From the NCBI GenBank assembly GCA_030141605.1, contig JAQGDQ010000122.1:441001-505000 (forward strand): a stretch of 64,000 nucleotides of DNA, written 5' to 3'. The stretch is from Tubiluchus corallicola (Eukaryota; Priapulida; Priapulimorpha; Priapulimorphida; Tubiluchidae). This document shows positions 1-24,562 of this stretch, in pieces. The stretch's first letter is position 1. Every line of letters starts with the position of its first letter. The translations under genes were made by a program, and so were the position numbers. Below the pieces are notes generated by a model that made no database searches, was not told the origin of the DNA, and worked only from the letters and a program-made list of their open reading frames with translations.

Positions 1-495
1 ACTGAAAATTGTCACAGTGATGTTTCAGACATTTATGTATAAACACTAAAAATTTTAGATCATTTCCTTAGATTTTTCTAAAGATACAGAAGTTTAAAAA
101 AACAAGTCAAAAAATTTTCACTGCAAACTAGACGAAGTCGTGTCTTCCAACAGCTGATGCAGTTTCCCACATCTTTCATGTGCATTTGGTTCTAGTGCTC
201 AGCAGTTTGTGCCTTTAGTTCCTCTGCATCAAACGTCTCTGCAGCCATTGTACATTTTCTCTTTAAGGGAACACCAGATATCGTAATCCATAGAATTAAA
301 TGTTTCATTTTTTAACTACGATTTTTTACCAATGCTTTATTTTCTTTGGTAAAGACCATGATGTAAACTGGTTGATTTCCTTGCTCTTTTACTGCCATGT
401 ACTAAGTGCTTTAACACATTTTCTCTGCACTTCTCAATATATAATTATATTTTTATGTTGCACTTATAATTATATTACATTTTTTTATTTAACAG
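1..495 (+). other. ATP2B: PMCA intron (partial)
   Basis: Non-coding, AT-rich sequence ending in a pyrimidine tract and acceptor (tttttttatttaacag) before the first exon in the window. No other feature seen. Confidence 0.7.
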
Positions 496-11143
<10,648 letters not shown>

Positions 11144-11488
11144 TCACAGCTCTTGCTTGTTCTATTCTGACCTCTGGTGACGGGATACTGTACTCTTTTC
11201 TGTCTGTTTGTTAATGCAACATGTCGCACTTCTGGTCATACTTTTTACTAATCATCATTGACTTATGCGCTTCTCGTGGTAGTTTTAGTTACTAACATTT
11301 TTAACCAATTAACATTATTTGTACTGATGGTTTGATTAGGACAGTATGCAAAAGAGGCAGCTTTTTTAAAAAAATACGATAAAATATTCCTCCTTCGTAT
11401 GTGTGATATGTGAAGTTTAATCATGTGTACATTTTTATGAGTAAGTTAAACTTGAAAGTATTTGTAGTATTTGGGTACAACTGTATTT

Positions 11489-11686
11489 AATAAACTATTG
11501 AGTCCTAGTCATTTGAGTTATTTTTTTGCATACGGATGTATGAAAAACTTAGCAGTTGTTGATTTTTTTATTACAATTTGTGTAGGAAGAGTAAAGCTTT
11601 CAGTCATTGTACAAAAGCCCAGTGGCATTTCTTTTTGCGTTTTATGTACAAAAGTTTTGTTAGTGACAATTGTTTAAGAAAATAAA
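11489..11686 (+). terminator. Poly(A) signals for the proximal PMCA last exon
   Basis: AATAAA occurs at 11489-11494 and 11681-11686, 346 and 538 bp past the stop at 11143. They would serve transcripts that end in the proximal terminal exon; competition between these signals and splicing to 18586 would decide the C-terminus. Confidence 0.5.
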
Positions 11687-12468
11687 GTTATTTGTACAAA
11701 GTTTAATTTACCGGTGTACCGCATCGTGCAACATAAACGTTTTTCTACATACAAAATTTTTGTCTACCATTCTTGAAAATCTTGATTTTAAGAATGATTT
11801 TCGATGTTGTATGCAGGTAAACTTGGTGATAGAAAAATTTTACACAGTTACTTTGTGTATAGAATTCTTATTAATATTTAATGTTTGTGTTTGTTTTAGA
11901 ATCACTAGATGTATAATATCATGATTTGCAGTATTATTATTAATATGCCTATAACTACAAGAATGTTATCATCTTTTTTGAGCTTCTGGTGGAAGTACTT
12001 TTGTAAAAATAGCTCATTATCTTATGCATTCACGATGAATTTTGATAATTGTTATATAGAGTTATCATTGTAGCCATAATTAGGTGACTATTATTACACT
12101 GTATCTTAGAACTTGAGTGACAGCAATATGGTTCAAGTTCAGTTCCTGATTTTTCTAGTTTTCAAACTAATTAACTACAAGTGATCAGTAAATTAGCAAA
12201 AGAGTAAGTTTATCTTATTAAAGCTACTTCTGATGCATGAATAATTTCACGTGGAACTAAAAAACTATTTGCGATGATGTCACGATATATGATAGTGTAG
12301 AAAAGTATGCTTAATATCTTGAAGTAAAGGTACGTTGCTTTCATATCATAGAGTAAATTATAGTAAATCAAAAGTAAATTTCTGACACTGCCAATAACCT
12401 GTAAAAAAGAAAAATCTAAGATATTACTTTAAGATCTCTGCAGTACTTTATTTACCTATTTACTGGTT

Positions 12469-12864
12469 CACTCATATCTAGGTTTGCCGGACAAAAGCAG
12501 GAAGACATCGGTCCGAAATTTTGCCGACTGTTCGTATTCACTAAGCTAATGCAGTAGGCGCCGTGTATTAGACTCACGGTAATGTAGAATCAGTTGTCTC
12601 AAAAATGTCTAGTACGGGCCTATGCAAAAGTAAATAAAAACTATCGGCAATTGACTCGAATAACTCCGTATCATTGACTCTATATTTTTTCTGCACATGC
12701 ATAAATGGTGTAAACAAAGTGACGGCCTGCGAATTAGCATAGATTAAAGTCATAGATTAGCATAGGACTGTGTCTGTAGTATGCGGGACTTTTTAACGGT
12801 CGAGATTTTGTCCAATTCTTCCAATTTCTGTAAAAGCTAGGTCCGGCAAACCGTGATATGAGTG
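12469..12864. mobile_element. MITE with 24-bp terminal inverted repeats
   Basis: Left CACTCATATCTAGGTTTGCC and right complement CACTCATATCACGGTTTGCC, both followed by GGAC, bound a 396-bp element without coding sequence. In the PMCA region between the two alternative last exons. Confidence 0.7.
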
Positions 12865-12996
12865 TATTCAAAACGTCCCAAGTTCAATTCCCGGACAGGA
12901 AGTTAACTACTTATTCTGGACGAAAGCTATTTCTAATGAAAAATACTTTGAGATATTAAAATATTTAATTATTTATCTATTATTCTGCATTGTTAC

Positions 12997-12999
<3 letters not shown>

Positions 13000-13035
<36 letters not shown>
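13000..13035. repeat. (ATT)n microsatellite
   Basis: Twelve consecutive TTA units. Confidence 0.95.
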
Positions 13036-14114
13036 TTGTTCTTATATATTAGGTCCGTCAGCATTTTAAATTGAGTATGTGTAGCTATGTTTTAGTTGTG
13101 TAGAGAGAACATGTTTTGTTTATTATACATGTTCTCTGCAAATACAGTATTCTCAGCTTTTTGCGAAAGTGATTTTGTTTCTGTAAATAACTTATATCTA
13201 CCAAAAACTAGTCTGTGCTTTTATGATAATATTTAACAAAAAAAAATCTGTTTTGGAATTTGATCTTTGTTGAAGAGTTGGAATATCTGTGTAAACTGGA
13301 AACATGTCTAGTTTTTAACTTTGGTATTTCCTTGATTGAATTTGTATTTGTTTTCTTAAAAATCGTTATTTTGGATTTTCTCGTGATCATTCACTTTTTT
13401 GATTCAGAATTTGTTTTTGTATATATTTGTTATTATTGTTGTTTGTTATTTACTCTGCAATTGTAAATAACTTGACGCATCTAAAATATGTTGTTAGCAT
13501 TGTTATTTCTCTGTCTAAGCACATAACTACTATTTTTATTTAACATTTAAATTGTCTTACATGTAACCTGCGTAGTACTTCATTTGAAGACGAATCATTC
13601 TTAAACCCTGATGTATAATGAGTGCTCTCGCAAGTGACAAATTATCTACTCATTTTAAGGGTTATTCCTGTGTAGGAAAGGCATGATTTGATCAGTAATT
13701 TTTGGGGAAAGGTTATTTGCAGTGATATGTAATTTTGCATGTCATGTTGAACGGTTAATATACATGTCTGCTATTGTAATGTTACTGTGCAATTATGTAC
13801 AATAACAACAGGATTGAAGAACTATTGTGCATATCCAGGGTAGTTTTAAAAGCAACAATTGCATCAGGTTTTTCTTAAAAAGAAACTGTCGAGATTCGTT
13901 TGCAGTTTTTCTGCATGTTTCTGGCATTTTTTCGAAAGTCGTCATTAATGTATCTTTTTAATTGACATGTCTGTTGCATGTATTATACTTCATGTTTAGC
14001 TATTGTATTACCTTAAACTTGCTGAAAATCGTCAAGGAGTTTGTCTTGGAATCATGTTATAATAACACTGTTCTCTTGTTGAATAATCCTGTTCACTTGT
14101 TTGTTTCTGTAAAG

Positions 14115-14183
14115 GTGATTGGCGGTGAACGTTCGGACCGTTTGATGCCGCTACCGCTAAGCAAGCGACCGACGGATCAGGCA
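14115..14183 (+). CDS. ATP2B: PMCA candidate cassette exon (23 aa) in the calmodulin-binding region
   Basis: A 69-bp exon-like block with a pyrimidine-rich acceptor (tgtttctgtaaag) and a strong donor (gtaaga). It is phase 0 at both ends, matching the upstream pump exon that ends at 9572, and is much more GC-rich than its surroundings. It reads VIGGERSDRLMPLPLSKR then PTDQA. It could be spliced between the LQTQ exon and the distal terminal exon. The protein has no family match that I recognise; a weak resemblance to the upstream VVGVRSGQILWL stretch suggests a degenerate duplicate. Use in transcripts is inferred. Confidence 0.55.
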
Positions 14184-14870
14184 GTAAGATATCGTGATCT
14201 TATTCAGAGATTAATGGGATGCCATCTTTGTCACTTGGTTCCTAACACGGGTCTAATTATGCTCTACTTTCAATTCAAAAATTGCGTACTTAATGCAAGA
14301 ATTTGATGCTGTTATGCAAGTACAAAATTGAAAATCACACTAAATAATGCGATGTACAACAGCTTTATTTGTATTCTATTTTGTACTGCTAGTTTTTTTC
14401 CTCATGGCTTCATCATTTTCAACTATTCACACATTTAGTGACGCTTGTTGATCTAGCTCAAATTGTGTCAAATTAGGACCCGTGTAAGGACCATGTGGAG
14501 CTTTTGTCTATTAAGGTGTGGTGCCATTTCTTTGCCGGCATGCTGTTTTTTCCAAGCTTCCTTTGTCGTGGTTGTGCTTTTATTTTCTTGATGTATTGTT
14601 TATTTCAGTTTTGAGGTCTCGTCCAGAGTTAGTCGATAAAAAATTACAGAAATAGGAAAACTAATTATCGTCTTAGTAAAGAGACGAGTAGAAAACAGGA
14701 CAGTAATATTTACTATAATGAATAGTGATGAAAGTTGATCTTACTTTTTTAGACTTTGAGCAAAGCAGAGCGTACTTTTTAAAGAATGTACCAATTGTAG
14801 TGACTTTCTCTGTCCCTCCCTTCCCATCTCTCTCACATTCTCTTTCCCTTTCCTTTTCTATTTCTTCCTT

Positions 14871-15043
<173 letters not shown>

Positions 15044-15497
15044 GTCAATATGGTATTGTAGACTAATACTTCATTAATTTTATTATTTCTTGATCTTACA
15101 ACTGTGAGCTTGCGCTGCTCCTTCCTTTTGTACTTTTTCGTCATTTTTAGTGTGTAGGCTAGCTTTATTCAGACTAGTTTTTGTTCTTTACTTGTATAGT
15201 GGGCATTTTGAATCAATTCTTTAATTCTTTTAGACAGTAGCGTAAAAGTAGAGTAGCTGTTGTTGTTTTTTTCATTCATTGCGTTGTCATTCATCACACA
15301 ATGGAGTTTTTTGTATTTTTACATGGAGATGAATATCCGTAAATCTTTTTGATACCTCTATATTTTTTACAGCTTGTGAGCTTGAGTACAAAAAATGTTT
15401 TCAGTTTTTAATATTTATAAACAAATCTAAAGGGAATGTTGCATTTATTGATGTCAATGCAAAATTTCTGACTGTCAGAAAAAAGATGCATAGTGTA

Positions 15498-15870
15498 GGG
15501 ATGTCAGGTCATACAAATCTGGCGATACAGTAACAATAATCTTTTTTTTGGATGATGCAGTACGATACGATAAAAACGATACTGAAGTTAGACAATTTTT
15601 TAACAACAGAAGAAGTATGATTAATAATTAAAATTATTAAGTGTTTCAGTGCATTCAGTGCTTCATACCTAAATGGCTGCTAGTTACGAAACTCAACTTT
15701 GTTTGTCATAGTGATTCTTAAATATGTAAGCAGCGATAGACAAATAATTACCTATGCAAGCTGCACATGACTGGAAAAGTGACACTAAAAATACAGTACA
15801 GGGTAAATAATGATAAAAACAAATTTTTCATATCTATACGATAATCGATGATTATAGATAATAATCGATG
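15498..15870. mobile_element. Possible hAT-type remnant
   Basis: The left edge TAGGGATGTCAGGTCATAC and reiterated CGATACGAT words are reminiscent of hAT ends. An AT-rich stretch with ATAATCGATGATTAT palindromes follows, but no matching right end was found. Confidence 0.25.
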
Positions 15871-16800
15871 CTTATTGTTAACTTATCTAGCGCAGTAATG
15901 CTAAAATATTTGCTCTTTTTTTTTAGTGACTTTCAAAACACACGTGATCAAGCACAGCACTAACTATTATTCCTGCTCAATCCTTTGATCCCAACCTTAT
16001 TTTTGCGTGTCTGATAAGTACTACGTAAGAGAGATTACTCTAGTAAGGCACACCCATTAATTTCTGTTTAAAAGCGTATCTTTTAAAATTACACACGTGA
16101 GCATGAAAGCACGTCATTCCAATAAACTTCTCATTTTCTTCTTAAATATGGTGCTTGTTTAACAGCAGGTTTCTAGAGTAATCTAGGGGTTTTTATCAGC
16201 TAAAACTGAGCTAAGAAATCATGATTGATTAATCACTTTATTGCTATTCTGGGCTGCAGTAAATGTGATATTATTTTATATTTTATTTATTTTTCATTTT
16301 GTTGTTATTTTCATGAAGCAGTGTCTTTCATTTACATGCATTGTGTATTGTATGTCAAAGAGAAATATCAAACGTCATTTTTTTTTGCATTAATGTAAAT
16401 TCTTTGTCTGCTGTCCTTAGTAGTTGTCTTTACTTAGTGTTTTATATCACTTTAGTAATTTATACGCTTCAACATAATGTAGTAGATTTTATAAGTAAAC
16501 TTAAAAAAGTTAATTAAGAATACTGGTTTAGCATAGTCTATAATTAATAGCATGTGCCAAATTATTTCACTGTTAAAATCCAGTTGTCGTTGTTCGAAAC
16601 AAAGTATTTTACCTTGGTAATTAAGACAAAAAACAAGCCTTATTTGTTTTACGTCTAGATTTGGCTTAGTTTTTGTGGCACCAGGTTGCAGCACAATACA
16701 CTGATAACAATCGGGTTGACATGAAGCACCCATTGTTTTTTTGTGCATTGTGTTCCTTTATTTTCCATTGTTTTATTGAGGTGAACTGGTTTTCTTACAG

Positions 16801-16824
16801 GCGATTGCAATGATACAGACACAG
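16801..16824 (+). CDS. ATP2B: PMCA candidate 24-bp microexon encoding AIAMIQTQ
   Basis: Flanked by a good acceptor (ggttttcttacag) and donor (gtacat), phase 0 on both sides. It encodes AIAMIQTQ, ending in the same (I/L)QTQ that closes the constitutive exon at 9572 and that precedes IRVV in animal PMCAs. This re-creation of the IQTQ-IRVV junction directly before the distal exon is the main reason to believe it is a real exon. Confidence 0.55.
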
Positions 16825-18585
16825 GTACATAACCCTGGTATTGCATGCGCCCCGTTTTACTTTCTTTTTACCATATATGTGCATAAGCCAAATCTCTTGT
16901 TGACATTTCTGCCGTTCAAGATCTGCGTTTGTCTTAAGCAACTGCTTTTTCTGCAAAATATGTGCTGATCATAAACATTTTCACTTACTTGAGTTCACAA
17001 ATTTGAACTATATGTTTAAAGTTCATATTCTTCGATGCAACTTTTACATGAGTTTAAAATTTTAAAATGGCAGAAACATCATGTCAGCACTTTGTATGTA
17101 AACCTATTGTCAGTGACCTATTAGAAATTTATGAAGCTTGGCTTGCTAAGCTCTTGCTATGGCGGCAATACCTCTTTTATCTGCTTTTGTATCGTTTCTT
17201 TGTGTTCCCTAGTAGTTATTAGCATTTTTTATATACTGTTTATCTTAAATATGTCATGTTTATACTGCTTGTCTTATGAGGGAAGGCAAAGGTGTACTTG
17301 AACTTTGACCTAAGCATGCCTGTAACTGAAATACATTTTCTATGACATGTTATCTTCTACTTAGTAGAAATGTTTTGGTTTCGTGCATTTTGAAGTACAC
17401 ATATAACTATATAGTAGTACTTCCTAAGCAGTATTTAATGTCTTTTAACAACTGAAATATCTTGACTTATTTCTTCTAGTCTTTTTCTAGTTATTCAGAA
17501 ATGCCTGAATATGATATGCATGTAATAAGACTAATATTTTTACCAATACTGCATTTTTACAAGTTTGAGCAGTGAGATGCATTAAGAGCATTAGATGGGC
17601 ATTATGAAGTAGTAGTCTTTACCTCTGTAAGAGTGTTTTGCTTAATATAAGAAGCATTTTAATAGTGTAGTTAGTTTTGGATGATTTTCATATCGTATAT
17701 GAGGGTAATTTTTTTTGTTTAAAATAGTTATTTGAGTATTTTGAATTCTAACGTTACTCTGTGTAAAAAAGTAAGTCATTCATTCAGCTGGCAAATGAAG
17801 TAAAATGCATTAAATAAACTGCTAAATGAAAGTCAGGAAGAATGTTAACGTATTAAATTTCGCTTCATGACGTTATAAACTGTCACAGAAATTTCCCGTT
17901 TGATAATTTGCAAATATGGCTAAATAGTTTTAATTTGGTTACTCTGCTTTTACGACGAGCACTTGTGTGGTCAGTTCAGGCAGGTGTTTGAGTCTCTGTC
18001 TGACTAATCTTTCGTCCCAACTGATACCCTTGTCCCAGTGTACACACTTGTGTCTTGCACTTAAATTAATTGATCTACAATAGGAATCAGTGCATCGTTA
18101 ATTCATCTTCATTCACTGTAACTGTTTTGTAATCTATTGTTTGCAATGAATTCTAGGTCTATTGAGACCGTTCAGTTTTCACTGTTAACCCGTGTGTGCA
18201 TCCACTGTTGCAAAATGCCATGTTTTCTAACATTTAGTGTCTAAACATTAGTTAATTTCTACCATTTTGTAAAATGATCTAATGGGCCAATCAGAGATGG
18301 CCGAGCATTGTTCAGAAAGATTTTTTGGGTCTATAAAGCTTCGTTGTGATTTTTAATTTTTTGATATTTCAGTAAGAGGTTTAACATGTTTGTAATAATT
18401 AAATTTTAAGTTTAGTAAAATATTGTGTTGATTCTTAGCAATATTGTTAATCATGATTGGTTTTTGCTTTTAACCTTTGCAAACAATTGACGATTCTTCA
18501 CGTTTTTGCTTAAAATAAACATTTCAGGATGAACATTTTTTGACAAAAAAACTTCCTGATTTCCAGCTTCTTTTCTTTCTTTCAG

Positions 18586-18780
18586 ATTCGCGTTGTTAAC
18601 GCATTTCGCATGGGAGTAGATTCGAACCGATACGAAACAAGTCAACTAGCAAACAATCCTTCCTTGCAAAACGTTGTGACTCATCTGCAAGCAAAACGTC
18701 TCTCCCTTATGCACGGTTCTCGTCCGTCGGGCGAAAGCGTGCCCACGACAAGTGCACCCTCGGCAGCCACACCTGTCTGA
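18586..18780 (+). CDS. ATP2B: PMCA alternative distal terminal exon (second calmodulin-binding half and tail)
   Basis: Acceptor ttctttctttcag, then 64 codons and TGA. It begins IRVVNAFRMGVDSNR, homologous to the LRVVRAFRSVLED that opens the proximal terminal exon at 10817 and to the family's IRVV(K/N)AFRSS. It must therefore be a mutually exclusive alternative last exon in the same phase (0). The rest is a Ser/Thr/Pro-rich tail ending ATPV, again compatible with a class I PDZ ligand (T-x-V). An AATAAA lies 129 bp past the stop. Confidence 0.85.
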   Translation: MRVVNAFRMGVDSNRYETSQLANNPSLQNVVTHLQAKRLSLMHGSRPSGESVPTTSAPSAATPV

Positions 18781-18908
18781 GGCTAACTGAACTGCAAATT
18801 GTGGTAAATTGGTAGACTTTTCCGGCTTAGACAGATGTGTGACCATTGAGCAAGCGTTTCTCTTTGCTGTCAGACTGCGTGGACGCTAAGTCCTACATAG
18901 TGTTTCAA

Positions 18909-18914
18909 AATAAA
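18909..18914 (+). terminator. Poly(A) signal for the distal PMCA last exon
   Basis: First AATAAA after the TGA at 18778-18780, followed by T-rich sequence. It gives a 3' UTR of about 150 bases. Confidence 0.5.
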
Positions 18915-21900
18915 ACTTTTATTACTGTGACGTATAGTGCATGCTATCAGTAATTCGATATAAATGTCTTTACATGATAAGCTTCTCGAATCTAAGTATT
19001 TCTTATTCGCGATAGAAATTTAAAAAATTATATAACTTAGGTGTTATTATTGGATTAATAGCTTATTCACTTTGTGAGCAATGTTATAAAATTCTTAAAA
19101 ACAGTTCTAAACACTTAGTCCATTATATCCATTTTCATTGCATGTAAGGTGATATTTGCTTAGTCTGGAAACATAAATGTGTAAAGTTTATTATCGTTTA
19201 TAATAATAATAATTACAAGTGTAATGGTAAAATACTATTACGACGTTGGGTTTATTTAATTAATTTTCCTCGGTCATCCCTAACTTTTCATCTCTGCATG
19301 TTATGTGATCTTCGCCTATGTCTGTGGTCATTTAGAATAACGATGTGTGAATGTAGATAAAACTAATAACAGATGTTGACATGTGGCCTTGACGGTATAA
19401 AGCTGTACATGTATATATTTGTGTTGTTAAATCATTATCCTGTTTTTAAGCATTCATTAGCGTAGAAGATGTAAACGTTAATCTCTAATAGTACCGCAGA
19501 TTTCTAGCGAGTTGTTTTCTTTTAATGCTTCCTGGTGAGCATAGTCTTTCTAAAAATAATTATTTGTTTAAACGAGATGCTGCAGATTCGATCTGATTGA
19601 TCAGTTTTCTAACACTGCCAAATTTCTTTGGGTTAGTAACACCAGCATGGAGCATCGTGCAATTTATGTAAAAGTGCAGAAATGTGCAACGATATGGAAG
19701 TTAGAAATGGTACAAAAGTGTTTTGGAATTGATCCAGCTTCGTTCCAGCCAATAGGTTAGGTTATGTATGCATCACATTTGCTGATACCCTTAGAATAAG
19801 CTGATGCAAGTACTGTGTCTGAGGTCCACGTGTGTTTCGCTCTGTTGTAAAGAGTGTCTTCTGCTAGTGAACTTTCAATAGTGGAGTCGATTTCAGATAC
19901 GTTGTTTTGTCAGAAAGCATAATGGTGATGCAGTCTCACTCACGATAGCATGTTCACTTGTTTAACTGCAGCATGTTCACTTACTTAACTGTCCCGGAAA
20001 CAATTAAAGACATTCCTTTTACTGAACATTTGCTTTGTTTTTATACGAGATGCGTTTGTGTTTCATGTAAATTTATTTTCTCTATTTTTTGAACTTTTTG
20101 TTGTATGTTAATGATAACACAGTTTAGAACAAGCCTGTATATATTAACCACAGTTAGCTGTTGTGACATTTACCGGTGGTGTTGTAAGAAAGGATAATGT
20201 TATTCGCATTATGTGCAATGCGTTGAACAATACTTCGTGCAATGCTAACATTTACATCGAATTCCTCAGTTCTTGGCTAAACAAAGTGTTATATTATGTA
20301 TATATTATATTATTAAGTAACTGTTACTAGTGTATACTGGATATGTAATTCTAGTGCAGGGTTTTTTATTCATTGTTTATTTCCACTAATTATTTTTATG
20401 TGTTAGGAATATAGATGAACTTGCCATGTTTATAAATTTTACTTAGGTAAGTAACTAATACCCAAGCGGAGGCTGGATGTGTGACGAGTATGTATAGCTT
20501 TAGCCTAGCTGCATAAGCTTTCATTGTTTGTTTCATTGTTCATAGCGCTATGAGATAGGGAGAGTACAGTAAACTTTCGGATGGCTAGGGGCCAACGAAA
20601 CTGTCCGACTTGCTCGATAAAGCGAATTCAGATATATAGAAACAAATCCATTCCGCCGAGTGTGTCTGAGATGAACAATATTCCGATTTACGCAGAGCCA
20701 AATTATGCGTAGTCTACTGTATTACATTCTGAATTTGTGATCATCATCCACTTTCTTGTCTTCTGATTAAGCTGATCATATTGTCTTTCTTGATATTGTC
20801 TAGAAAATGTAATTTAAAGACAACAGTTTTATTTCATATGCCTGTTTCTTAATAGCCTGCTCTGTTCCAATGTAACTATAATAAAAAACGGTTGTATTTT
20901 ATTCTTTTAACTGCACAGTGGATTTGTAATTTGTGTGATAGTATTTGTTCCTCAGTCAATATAAAAAAATGAAATATATAAGAGCTAATCGCTTGCTGTT
21001 TTGGAGATAACAGAAGTCTGCATTGCTTACACTTGCTCTTGCATTGTTGTAGGACTTTACTTTTGTATACAGGTAGTGCAGTTGCTGCAAGAGAAGTAAT
21101 AGTTTTTAGTTCATAGGTTGTTATTTAATTTAATGATATACATTTAAAAAAATGTTAATATTGTTCATTTGACTGTGAGAGACATTACAGTCGTCATATT
21201 CAGCTGACTACAGATTCTGTAAATTGTTCAATATTTGAGTTTTGTGCAGGCGTATCAGACTAAGATTTGCTTTATTCAAAATGCAACTACCTTATTAATG
21301 TACGTTGGTCACTAGTGCGGCAGCGTTTTGCATTAAAACAATTATGTGTGATTACAGAAATGATTAACTACTGTAACTATTCTATTAGTTTGGTTATCCT
21401 TGTATAGATGGCAGCATTATGAATCTCAATGGTGAGTTTGTTTACTGACGCTGACTTTGTTTTAATAACTATAGTTGTAGTATATGTAATGTATATATAG
21501 CAGGAAGTTTATTTTCACTGTATGTAGTGTGTGCGCCGTTTTTGCGAAATGCGTTCAGACAAAATGTTTAAAACTCTGTAGTAGTTTTGCTCTAAATTAC
21601 TTTGCATATTTTAGTGCTAATAAGCGATGAAACTACAATGTGCCGTATATGCGCAGAATATTGATAATAGTTCGTCTTTTTTCTTTGTTCTTTTTTTGTT
21701 TGCAGGGATTTCGGTAACATTGTATGTTTTTATGAGATAATAAAGTTTTTAAATTTAACATAATTAAATAGGCGAAAGTTTCGTCTGACTTATTTTGTGT
21801 TAAACATTTATTATGAATAGTTTGTTCCATTCAGACAACGTCAGCAGTTATTATTAGTAGGAATATTATTCATTAACATTTTATTAGTATTATATGCCTA

Positions 21901-24212
21901 TTTACAAATCCTTAATAACTTTATTGTAATGGACTACAAATTTCATTAAATTAAAATGAAGATTTGTAGCTATACAATCAGTTTTATAAAACACGTTTGT
22001 TTAACACAAAGCTACTAAACAAACAGAGAAACAACATAATTTAACTCGAATGATCTTTGGACATAACCAAGTTGAAAGTGGTGACAATCAACGCTGCCTC
22101 ACCACTGAAAACGTGCAAACAAATAAATTTTGTAGAGTACTTTGACTACAAAACTGTCTAACTGTTTGCCCAACCTAACTGTAGCATCGATAATAACGGA
22201 AGAACTCAAAAAACGTACGATCGTTGGAAGTTGTTGAATAAACATTTCTAGTGCAATAATGCAGTTTATGAGTTGTTGTGTAGCAGATGTGAATGTAATT
22301 ACATTGGTCAAACTACTAAACAATTACGTATTTACAACAGAGAACTGTATTGAATTCTGAACACGGTGATATTGTTATTTGAACCAATAACCGAGAATTT
22401 CAACGTCCAATTATCCAAAGCGTTGTTGTGTGTGGATGTACTGTTAAATACACTAAACACAATGCACATGGTTTTATAATGACGTTATTTAATTGTCAAA
22501 AGCCAATTAGGCATTTGCTTGTTGGTGTGAATTTAGTTAGGCCTATAGATTAGATTAGATCACTAGATAAATAGCTAAGAGCAATAACTAGAATCTGCAC
22601 TAATATTACAACATCATACATGTATAGCAAAATAATAACGCATAAAAATAGAAAATGATCTACTGGTAATGTTTTACACATGAGTCAAACCTACCGTTTT
22701 CAAATATTGCATCTCCACCAGATAAAATTCCCTTCAGGAAATGCAGTGAGGATGATTACAGTGATGGTGTAGGACATCTCAAGTATATGTTAACATTCAC
22801 TGTCAGCAAAAATTATAGGCAATACAGCATAGAGCAGATTATGGTTTTACCTGGAACGTGTGTATTAGGTGTTCAAGGCAATGGTAATTTTGATTTCTTA
22901 TTTTTTGCAATTCGTGGACAGCATGTGAATCAAATATAAAAATGATCATCAATAAATCAATAACCAATTATGATCTTCTATTTACAAACAATTTTCAATC
23001 TATTCTCACTGCTATGATGTGCGTAAGTAAGTACATAATGAGTTTTCATACACAAACAGCTACTGTTCACTTTCTACTTAGAAAAAACAAAATGAGATAT
23101 TATTCCCAAGAAAAATGCAATTAAAAGTAAAAAAACAAACACTGTACAAATGGCACCAAAATATAAACGATGAGTGTCAGAGCTTGCAAAGTGTGAAACA
23201 GTATAAAAAACTCTTCAGAAGAAATAAAAATTAAAAGTCTAGAGACATGAGATATAAAGACCACTATTTACAAAGGCAGTAAATTGTTTCACTACATAAG
23301 TGCAATGAGTCACAAATGTAAACACCAGCAAAACCAATATAATAGAAAACCATGATAATAGAGGACTACAAAAAGGCTGCTGTCAAATAGTTTATACATA
23401 AAGGGCATATGTCTATGTATCTATAAGAGCAATACATCTGAGCCACCTATGCAGTACGTGCTAAAATCATGTATATATAAAAGTATTTACACACAACTTG
23501 AGCTCACATTCTAAAATTCTGACTACAGAGATTATACTCACCAAAACATCTGTCAGTACGCGGAACAGACTAAAAAACCTAAATCACAGCAACATAGATT
23601 CGTTAAGGCCACACCCTATCCAGATCGTACACTACTACACCACACCTGATGTGATCAGCAGGAACCTGACCAGGATATCTCAATAATCAAACGCTGCCAG
23701 GCGTGGACAGATGTACGATTTCACTAGAATGACACAAAATTATCATTTGAAGCAAAATTACAAAATTTTACAATTCTTGCTTCAGCAATTACTGAAGCCA
23801 TTGATGATTACATATAAACAGTGTGAAATGACGAAACCTATGACAAATTAAAATCAAGTAACTATTTTATTACAGGTATTTACAAGTTCTACAAATATTC
23901 CAAAATTTGCAGTTGAAATTCAATTGATGATAAGAAAATAAAATTAACAGTTAACAGAAAATTTCAATGCTGCAACAACGAGCTACAAATTTACAACTAC
24001 TAGCAAATCTAATTTATAAACTGATCTCTCGTTTTCACCTAGTAAGTCCATTGCTTCTTCCAAAAATACTTCAATTTGCAAACTCTAAAGTTACTTTTTC
24101 AGCAGTTGTGAGGTGAATGCCTGAAAGTTGAATGGTATCGCTTCAGCACTACGCAAAAAATTTTCTACTGCATACGAGGCAGAAAACTTAATGTAAAACT
24201 TAATGTAAAGTG
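18915..24212. other. Intergenic spacer between convergent PMCA and HCP genes
   Basis: About 5.3 kb, AT-rich. Apart from the small TA-flanked MITE at 20567-20719 I see no protein family, tRNA or conserved splice structure. Short open frames (for example near 22100-22320 and 23498-23686) match nothing I know. Confidence 0.5.
20567..20719. mobile_element. 153-bp pogo/Tigger-like MITE
   Basis: Starts CAGTAAACT and ends AGTCTACTG (inverted), flanked by TA at 20565-20566 and 20720-20721. CAGTARACT termini with a TA duplication are the habit of pogo/Tigger-type Tc1-mariner relatives. Confidence 0.6.
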
Positions 24213-24218
24213 TTTATT
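24213..24218 (-). terminator. Poly(A) signal candidate for HCP
   Basis: AATAAA on the minus strand about 345 bp beyond the TAA at 24563-24565. A second lies near 23877. Confidence 0.4.
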
Positions 24219-24562
24219 ACAGGAATGCGATACAATTTTTCCTGCAATTTTTCAGCTGCAGTTCTTCTAGACTGTTAAAATTCCACGAAATCAGGGCTAA
24301 CAACAATGAAACCTTTGTTGAAACATCATATTCAGTAGCCCATTATGATTAACCAATATTTACATAACATGTAAATATAACAACAAGGATGATACAGTAG
24401 AACAAATTCAAATGTACTAAAACCTGAGCAGACTAATTTGATCAATGGTAAAACTAATGTAATGATTTGATTTGTGTTCAATTTCTAAGTTTTTAATATG
24501 CTGTCCAGCACTAATATACAAGCACATAACATGCAAAGCACAATGCAGTCGTCATAGAAACG

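Noticed and set aside
23498-23686. 62-residue plus-strand open frame in a slightly GC-richer patch
   Set aside because: No family similarity, no promoter or splice context; left as intergenic.
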